Under the pieces are notes generated by a model. It saw only the letters and a program-made list of their open reading frames with translations, ran no database searches and was not told the origin of the DNA. A stretch of 61,150 bases of DNA, from assembly GCA_017431845.1 (NCBI GenBank), contig JAFRKG010000148.1, positions 1-61,150 of the forward strand, read 5' to 3'. The translations under genes and the position numbers were made by a program. Shown here piece after piece: positions 26,842-36,113 of the stretch (positions within the stretch are counted from its first letter, which is position 1; each line of letters starts with the position of its first letter). The DNA comes from Methanosphaera sp. GTDB lineage: Archaea; Methanobacteriota; Methanobacteria; Methanobacteriales; Methanobacteriaceae.

Positions 26842-27774
26842 TTAGTATAAACCTGTTTTTGAGTATTTATCAACTAAACCTACAAATAATGAAGCTGCTG
26901 TGAAGTCTGCTGTTGTTCCGGGATTGTATTTATTTTCTCTTAAATATTTATCGAAAGTTGTTATTTCTTCAAATCTTTCTGGTGTGGCTATTTCTGTGTT
27001 TTCGAGTATTTCTTTTGCTCTTTGAGTAACGTCTTTTGCTACTTCTTCCCCATACTTCCTATTTATTAGTGTATCTGGAACTTTTGATAGTAGTGTTAAA
27101 TAAGTTTCTAGTGTAACATCATTTTTTGAGTATTGTTGTTCATATTTACAGTATGTTGGATAACCAATTTCTGATATTATGGGTAAACCATTTATTAGTT
27201 CGTATGATATTTTATCATATTTTGATGATAATGTGAATAAATCATATAAGTTAATATTATTATTGATTATGTCATCTATTGTGTTTTTATTATTTACATC
27301 ATACTTTGTGGTTTTGTTATCTAATCCGCCTGGTTGAGCTAGTGTTATGGCTTTAGTTAATGCTACCGCATCTTCTGACCGTGTATTCTTCATGATTATA
27401 TCAACCATTTTTGGCAGATTGTATATAGATTCTTCATGTTCTAATGCACCACAACCAGCAGATATTGGTATTAATAACATTGATATGCCTAAATTAGTGT
27501 TTGTGTTAACTAATTTTTTAGTAGTTCTGATTGACTGTAGTATTGCATCACCTATTTGAATTTTATCTAATAAATTTGGATAATATTTTGATGCATTGTA
27601 TGCTACTATTTCTAGACTTTCTCTTAGAACTGTTCCGCTGATTAAGAAATCTTCATAAATCATGTCATTAAAATCTTGTGTTCTATGCACATTTCCTGGT
27701 TTTGGATAGGCACTTACTTCTAGTAATGTTGCTATTTCACCTAGTTGTGCTATGTTTCTAGAATTTAATATCAT
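26842..27774 (-). CDS. CitG/MdcB-like triphosphoribosyl-dephospho-CoA synthase family protein
   Basis: A 310-residue helical protein with the family blocks EVSAYPKPGNVHRTQDF near the N-terminus, ISAGCGALEHEE, ITLAQPGGLDN, and NPGTTADFTAASLFVGLVD near the C-terminus. In bacteria this family makes the prosthetic-group precursor of citrate or malonate lyase from ATP and dephospho-CoA. No citrate lyase is known in this group of methanogens, so the true substrate is probably another ATP- or ribosyl-transfer reaction (inference). A strong GGAG precedes the ATG. It is in the same direction and close to pheS (20 bp). Confidence 0.8.
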   Translation of the reverse strand: MILNSRNIAQLGEIATLLEVSAYPKPGNVHRTQDFNDMIYEDFLISGTVLRESLEIVAYNASKYYPNLLDKIQIGDAILQSIRTTKKLVNTNTNLGISMLLIPISAGCGALEHEESIYNLPKMVDIIMKNTRSEDAVALTKAITLAQPGGLDNKTTKYDVNNKNTIDDIINNNINLYDLFTLSSKYDKISYELINGLPIISEIGYPTYCKYEQQYSKNDVTLETYLTLLSKVPDTLINRKYGEEVAKDVTQRAKEILENTEIATPERFEEITTFDKYLRENKYNPGTTADFTAASLFVGLVDKYSKTGLY

Positions 27775-27894
27775 TTAATCTCCTTGTTGTAGTGTTTAAT
27801 AATTATATATTAAAGAAAGGTAATTATTTAGTATATATAAATTTATATTTTTAATTGGTTATTAAGTTATGGAAAAAAAAGATGTGGGTAATGA

Positions 27895-28860
27895 TTATTC
27901 TATACCAAGTAATTGAGGTACAAAATAACTAATTATCATATCAGCACCGGCTCGTTTAATGCTAAGTAATGTTTCATCAAGTAAGTCTTCAGTTATGTAT
28001 CCTTTTTCTATTCCTGCAGTAATCATAGAATATTCTCCACTTACCTGATATGCTATTGTAGGCATTTTAAATTGTTGTTTTACTTCTCTTAATACATCAA
28101 GATATGCTAAAGCAGGTTTAACTATTATAGCATCTGCTCCTTCCTGAACATCTAAACTCACTTCTCTTAGTGCTTCGTTAAAGTTAGCCGGATCCATTTG
28201 ATATGATTTTCTGTCTCCGAAACTAGGTGTTGAATCTGCCGCATCCCTAAATGGTGCGTAGTATGTTGATGCATATTTAGCAGCGTAGGAAAATATTGGA
28301 GTATTAATATAATCATATGTATCAAGAGCTTCCCTTATTGCTTTTACTCGTCCATCCATCATATCACTTGGAGCTATTACATCCACACCTGCCTCAGCAT
28401 AGCTTATGGCTATTTTTGAAAGATAGTATAATGTTTCATCGTTTTGTACATATTGATTGTTTATTATTCCACAATGTCCATGGTTTGTGTATTCACACAT
28501 ACAAACATCACCTAGAACTACAAGATTTGTCTGATCTTTTAATCCTCGAATAGTTTGTTGAATTATACCTTTTGAATCATATGCGCTACTAGCATATTCA
28601 TCTTTATGATCAGGTATTCCAAAGAGAATAGTTGATGTTAAACCACTATCTTCGAGCAGTCCTGCAAATTCTATAGCATCGTTTACAGAATACCTGTATT
28701 GGCCGGGCATGGTTGGAATTTCTTCTGGTTCACCATCTTTAGCTGATTCTTTAATATAAATAGGATATATTAAATCTTCTATCCCAACGTTAGTTTCTCT
28801 AAACATTGCCCTTATACGTTCATCTGTTCTCATTCTTCTCATTCTTATATTAGGAAACAT
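27895..28860 (-). CDS. hemB: delta-aminolevulinic acid dehydratase (porphobilinogen synthase)
   Basis: HemB condenses two aminolevulinates to porphobilinogen, the precursor of coenzyme F430, corrinoids and heme d1-like tetrapyrroles. It has 321 residues in a TIM barrel. Zn-binding Cys residues lie in [13 protein letters not shown]. The two Schiff-base lysines lie in [10 protein letters not shown] and [13 protein letters not shown], the latter with the family block PALAYLD. GGTGG precedes the ATG. speB lies 15 bp upstream, same strand, and is probably co-transcribed. Confidence 0.96.
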   Translation of the reverse strand: MFPNIRMRRMRTDERIRAMFRETNVGIEDLIYPIYIKESAKDGEPEEIPTMPGQYRYSVNDAIEFAGLLEDSGLTSTILFGIPDHKDEYASSAYDSKGIIQQTIRGLKDQTNLVVLGDVCMCEYTNHGHCGIINNQYVQNDETLYYLSKIAISYAEAGVDVIAPSDMMDGRVKAIREALDTYDYINTPIFSYAAKYASTYYAPFRDAADSTPSFGDRKSYQMDPANFNEALREVSLDVQEGADAIIVKPALAYLDVLREVKQQFKMPTIAYQVSGEYSMITAGIEKGYITEDLLDETLLSIKRAGADMIISYFVPQLLGIE

Positions 28861-28875
28861 ATTTTTCTAGCCACC

Positions 28876-29763
28876 TTAATTTTTTAAACATAAAAAATCA
28901 TATATTACTTGAGCTGCATTAATACTGGTTGAATCACCTATTGTATCTGCAGAAACTTCAACTACATCTAATCCAACAATATCTTTCTGTGCTAGAACGC
29001 CAATTATCTGTTGTAATTCAAAAGGATTAATACCACATGGTGCTGGCGTACCAACTGATGGAGCATATGCTGGATCGAGCACATCAATATCTACTGTAAC
29101 ATATATTGGAGTATTAATTTTCTCCAAATGTTTAATTACTGTTGTAAATTCATATTTAATATCATAATTTGTATAATATGAAATGTTGTCTTGTTTTTTA
29201 ACATAATCAAATTCTTCTTTTTCTGCTGATCTTATTCCTAATTGTATTATTTCTTTAGGATTTAATTCATGAATTCGTCTTAAAACTGTTGCATGAGAAT
29301 ATTTTTCTCCAAGATACTCATTTCTCATATCAAAATGTGCATCTAAATGTACTATGGTTAGTTCATGAAAAAAATTTTCATCATAATCATGAATAGCTTG
29401 TATAACCCCATTTGTTACTGTATGTTCTCCACCTATCATGATAGGTTTAAGCCCCATATTAAGAAGAGATAAAACAGTATCTGTTATCATCATATGCGTA
29501 CTTTCATAATCACCATAATTTACAGTCACATCTCCTATATCATAATTAGTAACTGTTAAGGAAGTGTTAAACTTTAAGTTAAATGATTCAAAGTTATATG
29601 ATGCTTCTCTTACTGCTTTTGGACCATATCTTGCACCAGATTTGTAGCTAGTTGTACTATCGAATGCAACTCCAAAAATAGCATACCCTGATTCTATCTC
29701 TTCATTTTCAGGAATTTCAGTTGAAAAAGCAAATTTATTCATATTTTCTGTATAAAAAAACAT
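28876..29763 (-). CDS. speB: agmatinase (ureohydrolase family)
   Basis: A 295-residue Mn-dependent ureohydrolase that splits agmatine to putrescine and urea. Metal ligands are seen in order: GGEHTVT (His), DAHFDMRNEY (Asp/His/Asp) and VDIDVLDPAYAPSVGTP (Asp/Asp). The agmatinase signature loop APSVGTPAPCG favours SpeB over arginase. There is a Met at the ORF start and a second at residue 8 (MNKFAFST); the true start could be either. It is upstream of hemB with a 15-bp gap. Confidence 0.92.
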   Translation of the reverse strand: MFFYTENMNKFAFSTEIPENEEIESGYAIFGVAFDSTTSYKSGARYGPKAVREASYNFESFNLKFNTSLTVTNYDIGDVTVNYGDYESTHMMITDTVLSLLNMGLKPIMIGGEHTVTNGVIQAIHDYDENFFHELTIVHLDAHFDMRNEYLGEKYSHATVLRRIHELNPKEIIQLGIRSAEKEEFDYVKKQDNISYYTNYDIKYEFTTVIKHLEKINTPIYVTVDIDVLDPAYAPSVGTPAPCGINPFELQQIIGVLAQKDIVGLDVVEVSADTIGDSTSINAAQVIYDFLCLKN

Positions 29764-29986
29764 TTTAGATAATCTCGTGTAATATATTGAAAATAATAAA
29801 AAATATTATTCATTTAATATATATTTTAGATTTTTAAATAATTAAATTTTGGGAGTGACTAAAAAATAAATTATAATAACTTATCTATTGGTTAAAATGA
29901 TTGTTTTAAATGTTTGAATACTGATTATAATCCTAGATATGTATTTAATAAAAAAAAGGTATTGAGAAAAAGGACTTTTAATGAGA

Positions 29987-31540
29987 TTAAAAGTCGAATA
30001 ATGTTGTTTGTTTATATTTTTTTGTTTTAGGTTTTTCTTCATCTTGTTTATCTGAATTGTTATTTTTTGGAATATTCTTTTCTTTTTTTGTAGATGTATC
30101 TGTATTTTTAATGTTTTGTTTTGATTTAGATTGTTTTGACTGTTTTGACTGTTTTGACTGTTTTGAAGTTATAATTTCATCTAATTTTTCTGTGTTAACC
30201 AGTACTTTTTCTTCAGATGCTTTGTGTTTTTTTGTTTTTTCTTGTTCTTTTTTCTGTTTCTGAATCTCTTTCTCTTCTTGTTCTTGTTGTTTTTTAAGCA
30301 TTTTAATACGATTTTTTTCAATCGAGGCAGGTATTTTTCTAGAACGGAACAGTTTAACTTCATCATCTTCTAGTTTAAAATATTCTTTTAAGTCATATGC
30401 CCGTTCATTATCTTCAAATAATATTTCATAGAATGGTATGTGTTTTTCTAATTCTTTTGGTGAAGTATGCAGTTTAGGAGACATTTTATTAGTTACTGCT
30501 TCTACTAAATTTTTTCTTTTCCTACTTTTTGACATTTTTTGGAATACAGTGGAACCAGAATATCTGGCAAATTTTTTATATGTTTGTTTTTTACTAGCAG
30601 CAACACCTCTACCCATAAACAAGAATGCATATTTCCAGTAAGTATAATTTTGTGTTCTAAATGCTCTTCCAAGATTTAAATCTGCTAAAGCAATCATTTC
30701 ATAAGCTTTAGCTATTTCATCAACTCGTTCATATTCTTTTGGAATGTTTTCTGCTATGAATTCTATCAACATTGATGGTTGTGCATCAACCCTCATAGCC
30801 TCTTTTACATGTTCTGGGTTTTTACTTTTTAGCACTGTCCTAACAGTATCAAATATGTTTTGTTCTCCGTCTTTTTTTGATATAACATTAATACTGTCCA
30901 TCGTAATGTTTTTCTCTGAATCAACTATTGCTTCAAGACTTGTAATAGCTGAACGTAAATCCCCATTGCTTTGTTTACTTAAAGCTTTTAATGCTTCAGG
31001 ATCATATTGAATATCTTCCTGTGCACATATTCTTTTTAGTTGTGCATTAATAGTGTTTGAATGAACTTTCGAGAATTTTATGGCTTGACATTTTGTTTTT
31101 ATTGAAGTTAATCTTTTACTATATGGGTCGTTTGCCATCATAATTAATGGTTGTTTGGTGTTTTTTATTGTTTCATTAATTGCTCTTACTCCACCAGAAT
31201 CGTCACGTCCGTTTATACCATCAACTTCATCCATAATTAATAATTTATAACCTTCTTGGAACAGACTTCTTGTTTGTGATGCTTCACCTATGCTTCTTTT
31301 TAGGATGTCATATGATCTTTTATCACTAGCATTTACTTCTATCGTTTCAGAAAAATATTCTTTTCCAACTAAATGTGCCATTGTTGTTTTTCCAACACCT
31401 GGAGGACCCATTAATAATAATGGTTTTTGAACAATGCCTTTTGTCCAATTTTTTGCCCATACTTCTATTTCTGCTTTTATTTTAGCATTTCCAAGTACGT
31501 CACCCAATGTTTTAGGTGAATATTTTTCTACCCATTTCAA
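29987..31540 (-). CDS. rfcL: replication factor C large subunit
   Basis: Clamp-loader large subunit that, with RfcS, loads PCNA. AAA+ Walker A is GPPGVGKTT near residue 45 and Walker B is IMDEVDGI. The C-terminal third is a charged Lys/Glu/Gln linker (about residues 400-505) that ends in a clear PCNA-interaction motif, QTTLFDF, as the last residues. A run of SKQ repeats lies within the linker. The start is a TTG (31540) after AAGG; MKWVEKYSPKTLGDVLG is the family N-terminus. It follows rfcS by 12 bp and is in the same operon. Confidence 0.95.
   Translation of the reverse strand: MKWVEKYSPKTLGDVLGNAKIKAEIEVWAKNWTKGIVQKPLLLMGPPGVGKTTMAHLVGKEYFSETIEVNASDKRSYDILKRSIGEASQTRSLFQEGYKLLIMDEVDGINGRDDSGGVRAINETIKNTKQPLIMMANDPYSKRLTSIKTKCQAIKFSKVHSNTINAQLKRICAQEDIQYDPEALKALSKQSNGDLRSAITSLEAIVDSEKNITMDSINVISKKDGEQNIFDTVRTVLKSKNPEHVKEAMRVDAQPSMLIEFIAENIPKEYERVDEIAKAYEMIALADLNLGRAFRTQNYTYWKYAFLFMGRGVAASKKQTYKKFARYSGSTVFQKMSKSRKRKNLVEAVTNKMSPKLHTSPKELEKHIPFYEILFEDNERAYDLKEYFKLEDDEVKLFRSRKIPASIEKNRIKMLKKQQEQEEKEIQKQKKEQEKTKKHKASEEKVLVNTEKLDEIITSKQSKQSKQSKQSKSKQNIKNTDTSTKKEKNIPKNNNSDKQDEEKPKTKKYKQTTLFDF
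30133..30168. repeat. four tandem 9-bp units in rfcL
   Basis: GTTTTGACT occurs three times perfectly followed by an imperfect fourth copy. On the minus strand the repeat encodes Ser-Lys-Gln units in the linker just before the PIP motif. The number of copies may vary between strains because such runs slip easily. Confidence 0.85.
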
Positions 31541-31552
31541 TTTAATGCAACC

Positions 31553-32509
31553 TTATTTAACTAATAAAAATTTACTTATTAAAGCTTCGAGTTGGAGTCT
31601 TGGATTTGCTCCTTCCCTAATTCTATAATCACATTCACTCATATATTCCATTATTTTTACAAAGTTTTCTTCATCTATTAATCCTGCTGAAGACATTTCA
31701 GTTACTTCTTGATATAGTTGTGTGATTAAGTCATCTCCACTTATTCCTTCTACTATTAATATGTCCCTTAGTAAATCTCGTGCTCCTGTAAAGTCTTTAT
31801 CTAATGCTTTGTTTATTATTTTTCTAACATCTTTTGGTTTTGCTCTGCTTATTACTTCATATACTGCATCTTCTGTTATTTTATTGTCTTGTGTTGTTGA
31901 TGCTTGCAATATATTGATAGAACGTCTCATGTCTCCCTGAGTAAAGTAGACTATGTTTTCTAATGCGGATTGTTCTGCTTCTATTCCTTCTTGTTCTGAT
32001 ATGTATTGTAATCTGTTTATTATTTGAAATGCTTTTATTGGTGAAAATCGGAATATTGCACATCTAGATTGGATTGGATCTATTATTTTAGATGAATAAT
32101 TACATGATAAGATAAATGAGGATGTTTTTGTGTACATTTCCATTTCTCGGCGTAATGCTTGTTGTGCATCTTTAGTCATGTTATCTACTTCATCCAAGAA
32201 TATTATTCTGAATGGTGATCCTACTGCTTTTAATTTACAAAAACTTTTTATTTCATTTCTTACTGTATCTATTCCCCTAGCATCTGATGCATTTAGTTCT
32301 AGAAAGTTTTGTTGCCAATATTCGCCTAGTAAACTTTTAGCTAATGCGAGAGCACATGTTGTTTTTCCTACCCCTGCGGAGCCTGTGAACATTATGTTCG
32401 GCATTGAATTTTCATCTACATATCTTTTTAGTCTAGTCACTATTTGTTCTTGTCCTACTACATCATCTAATGTTTGTGGCCTATATTTTTCTACCCATGG
32501 AATATTCAT
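31553..32509 (-). CDS. rfcS: replication factor C small subunit
   Basis: A 318-residue AAA+ clamp-loader subunit. It starts with [18 protein letters not shown], then Walker [10 protein letters not shown], Walker B FLDEVDNM, and the arginine-finger motif [10 protein letters not shown] (SRC box). The collar domain follows. AGGTGA is well placed ahead of the ATG. It precedes rfcL by 12 bp and follows a small ORF by 21 bp. Four RfcS with one RfcL make the active complex in archaea (established). Confidence 0.97.
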   Translation of the reverse strand: MNIPWVEKYRPQTLDDVVGQEQIVTRLKRYVDENSMPNIMFTGSAGVGKTTCALALAKSLLGEYWQQNFLELNASDARGIDTVRNEIKSFCKLKAVGSPFRIIFLDEVDNMTKDAQQALRREMEMYTKTSSFILSCNYSSKIIDPIQSRCAIFRFSPIKAFQIINRLQYISEQEGIEAEQSALENIVYFTQGDMRRSINILQASTTQDNKITEDAVYEVISRAKPKDVRKIINKALDKDFTGARDLLRDILIVEGISGDDLITQLYQEVTEMSSAGLIDEENFVKIMEYMSECDYRIREGANPRLQLEALISKFLLVK

Positions 32510-32530
32510 TGTTTCACCTAAATGTTAATG

Positions 32531-32620
32531 TTATATTATAAGTTTAATGATTAATATTACTAATATTGTTAGTGTGATTACAAATCCTATTATCATACCA
32601 ACAATATTATATGATTTCAT
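32531..32620 (-). CDS. possible 29-aa membrane peptide
   Basis: An ATG at 32620 opens a 29-codon ORF that encodes MKSYN followed by an almost wholly hydrophobic helix (IIGFVITLTILVILII) and a short KLII end. It sits between the SHOCT protein gene (12 bp upstream) and rfcS (21 bp downstream), on the same strand. The ribosome binding site is weak (TTGTGA). The clean fit into the operon supports it, but chance is possible in AT-rich DNA. Confidence 0.4.
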   Translation of the reverse strand: MKSYNIVGMIIGFVITLTILVILIIKLII

Positions 32621-32632
32621 TTTTATTCACAA

Positions 32633-33844
32633 CTATAGATTAAGTAATTGTTTTTTCTTTTGTTCGAATTCTTCTTCTGTAATTATACCATCTTTTTTTA
32701 GTTCATAGTATCTTCTGATTTGATATACTGGGTCAAATTCTTCTGATGTTACTGTATTTTCAACATTTTGCTTTGTTTGTTGATTTACATTGTTTATGTT
32801 ATTATTAACATCATCTTTTAGTTGTGTTATTTCCTGATCTAATTCTGTTTTTGTATTGTTGATTTTTTGAGGTGTTGCTTGTGGTTCTTCTGGTTGTTCT
32901 ACGGTATCTTTGATATTTGCTGTTGGTTCTGTTATTTCTTTATTTTCTGGAGGTTGTTGTGTGTTTTTTTGTTGTTCAGACTTGTTGTTAACATCCTCTG
33001 TGGATGGTTTTTCTTCAATTACTTCTTCTTCTATATCTTCTTCAAGAATTAGTTCGTCATCTTCAAAGTCATCTAATTCTTCAAAGTCATCTATTTCATC
33101 AAACTCATCATAATCATTGATTTCTTCTATTTCCTGTTTTTTCTGAGTTTTGGTTGTTTCAGGTTGTTTTTCTTCTATTTCTTCATCTATTAATAGAATT
33201 TCTTCGTCATCATCTTCATCAATAAATTCTTCTTCGTCGAGAACAGTTTCTAAATCGTTTGTTTTTTCTGTTTTTTTATCAGTAAATTCAGTGAGATTAT
33301 TTGAATCTTTTATTGGTTTTACTGGTTCTTCTTTTTCTTCTGATTTATCGAATCTTTTACTTAAAAATCCTTTGATTTTGTTGGTTGTATCTTTAATTCC
33401 TTGTTTAGACTCGATTTCTTCTTCAAATTCATCTAATTCATCATAGTTATTATTTGTTTTGTTTTGAATTTTTGGAGGCTCTGTTTTAGAATCGATTAAT
33501 TGTTTTTTTTCCTGGTTTTTTAAATTTAGTACTGATTTATAAAAAGCTTCCAATTCATCATCATTATTGTCTACTCCTGCAAGGATGTATTTTTTTTGTC
33601 CTAAACCTATTTCTAGTTTTGGTTCTTGGAAAAAATTTCCAGGATCATAACTTAGATAACTTATTGATGATATTGATTCTATAATAGGATATTCGTTATC
33701 ATATGATTCTAAAATAATTTTATGTGATTCTAATCTGGCGGAAGCTTTTCCATAATCATTGACTTTAACTATTCCTACTCCTTCACCTTTTGCTATAAAT
33801 GATTCCATTTCTGGTTTAATTTCTGTTTTACTAAATAAAGACAT
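32633..33844 (-). CDS. acidic protein with N-terminal beta domain and C-terminal SHOCT domain
   Basis: A 403-residue protein. Residues 1-100 look like a small beta domain of the PH-like kind (VNDYGKASARLESHKIILES, YKSVLNLK). Residues 110-360 are low-complexity, very acidic, and rich in Glu, Asp, Thr and Lys. The last 32 residues (YQIRRYYELKKDGIITEEEF, QKKKQLL) are a SHOCT module, often seen at C-termini as an oligomerisation piece. No enzyme motif is present. It lies 4 bp from rnz and upstream of rfcS. The function is unknown; a role with nucleic-acid machinery is only suggested by the neighbourhood. Confidence 0.75.
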   Translation of the reverse strand: MSLFSKTEIKPEMESFIAKGEGVGIVKVNDYGKASARLESHKIILESYDNEYPIIESISSISYLSYDPGNFFQEPKLEIGLGQKKYILAGVDNNDDELEAFYKSVLNLKNQEKKQLIDSKTEPPKIQNKTNNNYDELDEFEEEIESKQGIKDTTNKIKGFLSKRFDKSEEKEEPVKPIKDSNNLTEFTDKKTEKTNDLETVLDEEEFIDEDDDEEILLIDEEIEEKQPETTKTQKKQEIEEINDYDEFDEIDDFEELDDFEDDELILEEDIEEEVIEEKPSTEDVNNKSEQQKNTQQPPENKEITEPTANIKDTVEQPEEPQATPQKINNTKTELDQEITQLKDDVNNNINNVNQQTKQNVENTVTSEEFDPVYQIRRYYELKKDGIITEEEFEQKKKQLLNL

Positions 33845-33848
33845 AATT

Positions 33849-34790
33849 TTACACCCATTCTTTTTTTATTATTTGTACTGGTTTATTGTTTTCAATTATT
33901 ATTGTCATCATATCCTCGGCATATACTGTGTTTTCAAATATTTCTTTAGCTTCGTCTTCCAAAGTTTTTGAATTTGTATAACGATTCGATAAATGAGTTA
34001 ATATTAATTGTTCTACGTTTGCATTTTTAGCTATTTTTGCTGCGTCTGCAGCTATAGTGTGTCCATTTTCGATTGCTTTATCTTGATATTCTTTGGCAAA
34101 AGTTGCTTCATGTATCAAAACTTTAACATCTTTAGCAAAGTAAATCATTTGTTCTTGAGGTATTGTATCTCCACTGTATACTAGTTTAACTCCTTCTCGT
34201 GGTGGTCCTAATACTTGTTCTGGAAGTATTTCTTTTCCATTAAGAGTAATTGGGATTCCTGCCTGTAATTTCCCAAATAATGGTCCAGGAGGAATTCCTA
34301 GTTCTATGGCTTTTGGTCTTAAAAATTTAGGTTGTTTGATTTCTTCTATTTTATATGCATAATTTGTTATTGTGTGTTTCATTTTCATTGCTTTTATTAA
34401 GAAATTGTTTTGTTGATATATTATTTCATCATCTTGTGTTATTTCATGCACTACTATTTCATATGCAATTGTGAAGAAACCTAATTTTTTAATATGTTCA
34501 ATTAATTCTATTATCCCTGGTGGTCCATAAATGTTTAATGGCCTGGTTCTTCCCCGGAATGCTAGTGATTGTATAATTCCAGGCAAACCTAGTATATGAT
34601 CACCATGTAAGTGTGTGATATAAATATCATCTATTTTCATAGGACTTACTTGTGCATCCATTATTTGTTTTTGAGTTCCTTCTCCACAATCAAATAATAC
34701 TGTTCTATCATAAACTTTTAATACAATAGACGTGTGATTACGGGTTTTGGTAGGAATAGCTGATGCAGTTCCTAAAAAAGTTAATTCTAT
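33849..34790 (-). CDS. rnz: ribonuclease Z, likely with an ATA start codon
   Basis: tRNA 3'-end endonuclease of the metallo-beta-lactamase fold. The catalytic motif THLHGDH puts His60, His62, Asp64 and His65 at normal positions when counted from 34790. From the first ATG (34661) the protein would lack 43 residues, including the family N-terminus ELTFLGTASAIPT and the FDCGEGTQ strand. The frame is open back to a stop at 34803-34805 and contains no ATG, GTG or TTG in that stretch. The codon before GAA, where the family has Met, is ATA (34788-34790). GAGGT lies nine bases before it. A family length of about 313 residues results. The next gene downstream follows after 4 bp. Confidence 0.85.
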   Translation of the reverse strand: MELTFLGTASAIPTKTRNHTSIVLKVYDRTVLFDCGEGTQKQIMDAQVSPMKIDDIYITHLHGDHILGLPGIIQSLAFRGRTRPLNIYGPPGIIELIEHIKKLGFFTIAYEIVVHEITQDDEIIYQQNNFLIKAMKMKHTITNYAYKIEEIKQPKFLRPKAIELGIPPGPLFGKLQAGIPITLNGKEILPEQVLGPPREGVKLVYSGDTIPQEQMIYFAKDVKVLIHEATFAKEYQDKAIENGHTIAADAAKIAKNANVEQLILTHLSNRYTNSKTLEDEAKEIFENTVYAEDMMTIIIENNKPVQIIKKEWV

Positions 34791-34983
34791 TATATTAATA
34801 CCTCATAAATATTTTTTTTTATTAATGAAACAATAAAATTCAATATATTATTATATTTATATTTCCTATTTTAAATAGAATATTTTTTGATTAATGTGTA
34901 ACATATATTTTATTAAATGAAGAAAAAATTCAGATAAAAAAAAAATGGTTTCTTTTACTAAAAAAAATGGAATTGATGATAAC

Positions 34984-35826
34984 ATGACAATATTTAGTGA
35001 TAATAGGATTATCGAGAATATATATGATGATATTGGATTTGAGGACATTACTACAAATAGTCTTGTTCCTGAAAATAAATGGGCTCAAGCAGAAATATTA
35101 TGTAAGGAAGATGGTGTTCTTGCAGGAATGGAGGTAGCTCATTATATTATTAATGAGTTTGGTTTGAATATTAGCAGTACTTTTTTTGATGGTGATGATA
35201 TCCGTAAGGGCGATGTTATTCTTGAATTTGAAGGTAAGGCACGGGATGTCCTTATGGTTGAAAGAAGTATATTAAATTATATGATGCATTTAAGTGGTAT
35301 TGCTACTGTTGTAAGGAAAACTTGTGAAAAAGTGAAGGAAATAAATCCTAATGTGAGAGTAGCTTGTACACGTAAAACTACGCCTGGTCTTCAAAAACTT
35401 GAGAAAAAAGCAGTTGAAATAGGTGGAGGAGATACTCATCGTTTTAAGTTAGATGATTGTGTTTTAATTAAGGATAATCACATCCAAGTTGTCGGAGGAG
35501 TTATTGAATCTATTGAGTTAGCTAAGGAAAATGTTAGTTTTACTAAAAAGATTGAGATAGAAGTTGAAAATGAAGAAGATGCTGTTCGAGCCAGTATGTT
35601 TGGAGCAGATATTGTTATGTTAGATAATATGACACCTGATGAAATTGAATCTGTTTTAAATACTTTGAAAGAGCGTAGATTAAGGGAAGATGTTTTAATA
35701 GAGGTTAGTGGTGGTATTAATCCAGATAACATTGAGGATTATGCTAAGCTTGATGTTGATGTTATTTCCAGTGGTTTTATTACAAACAGTGCAAAATCTC
35801 TTGATTTGAGTTTAAATATTTTATAA
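34984..35826 (+). CDS. nadC: nicotinate-nucleotide pyrophosphorylase (quinolinate phosphoribosyltransferase)
   Basis: NadC makes nicotinate mononucleotide from quinolinate and PRPP. The family blocks are GFEDITTNSLVP at the N-terminus, ERSILNYMMHLSGIATVVR, VACTRKTTPGLQKLEKKAVEIGG, HRFKLDDCVLIKDNHI, MLDNMTPDE and EVSGGINPDNI. The start is placed at 34984 because it gives the normal distance to the EDITT block; the ATG at 34945 adds 13 residues outside the family. It is single, with divergent rnz upstream. It works with nadM (19371) in NAD synthesis. Confidence 0.95.
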   Translation: MTIFSDNRIIENIYDDIGFEDITTNSLVPENKWAQAEILCKEDGVLAGMEVAHYIINEFGLNISSTFFDGDDIRKGDVILEFEGKARDVLMVERSILNYMMHLSGIATVVRKTCEKVKEINPNVRVACTRKTTPGLQKLEKKAVEIGGGDTHRFKLDDCVLIKDNHIQVVGGVIESIELAKENVSFTKKIEIEVENEEDAVRASMFGADIVMLDNMTPDEIESVLNTLKERRLREDVLIEVSGGINPDNIEDYAKLDVDVISSGFITNSAKSLDLSLNIL

Positions 35827-36113
35827 ACTTTTCGAAATATTTTCTTTAGTGGTATTTTCATTAAATTCATATCTTCTTTATTTTAGGAAAAGAAGTGTTT
35901 TTTACCTATATTTCTTTACTTTTTTTAAAAAAAAAATAATATTAAAATTAAGTAAATTAAATAGTCATTTCATAAGAATCAGTACACTTAAAAGAAACAT
36001 ATGAAAAATTAATCATAAAAGTAATTAAATTAACATTACATTTATTAATAAAAAATAACATAATTATTAACAGTGAATGATTTCAATAATATAAAAAAAA
36101 TAATGTGATTAGT

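Noticed and set aside
34945-34983. Earlier ATG for nadC at 34945
   Set aside because: It adds 13 residues outside the family and has no ribosome binding site; ATG at 34984 fits the NadC N-terminus.
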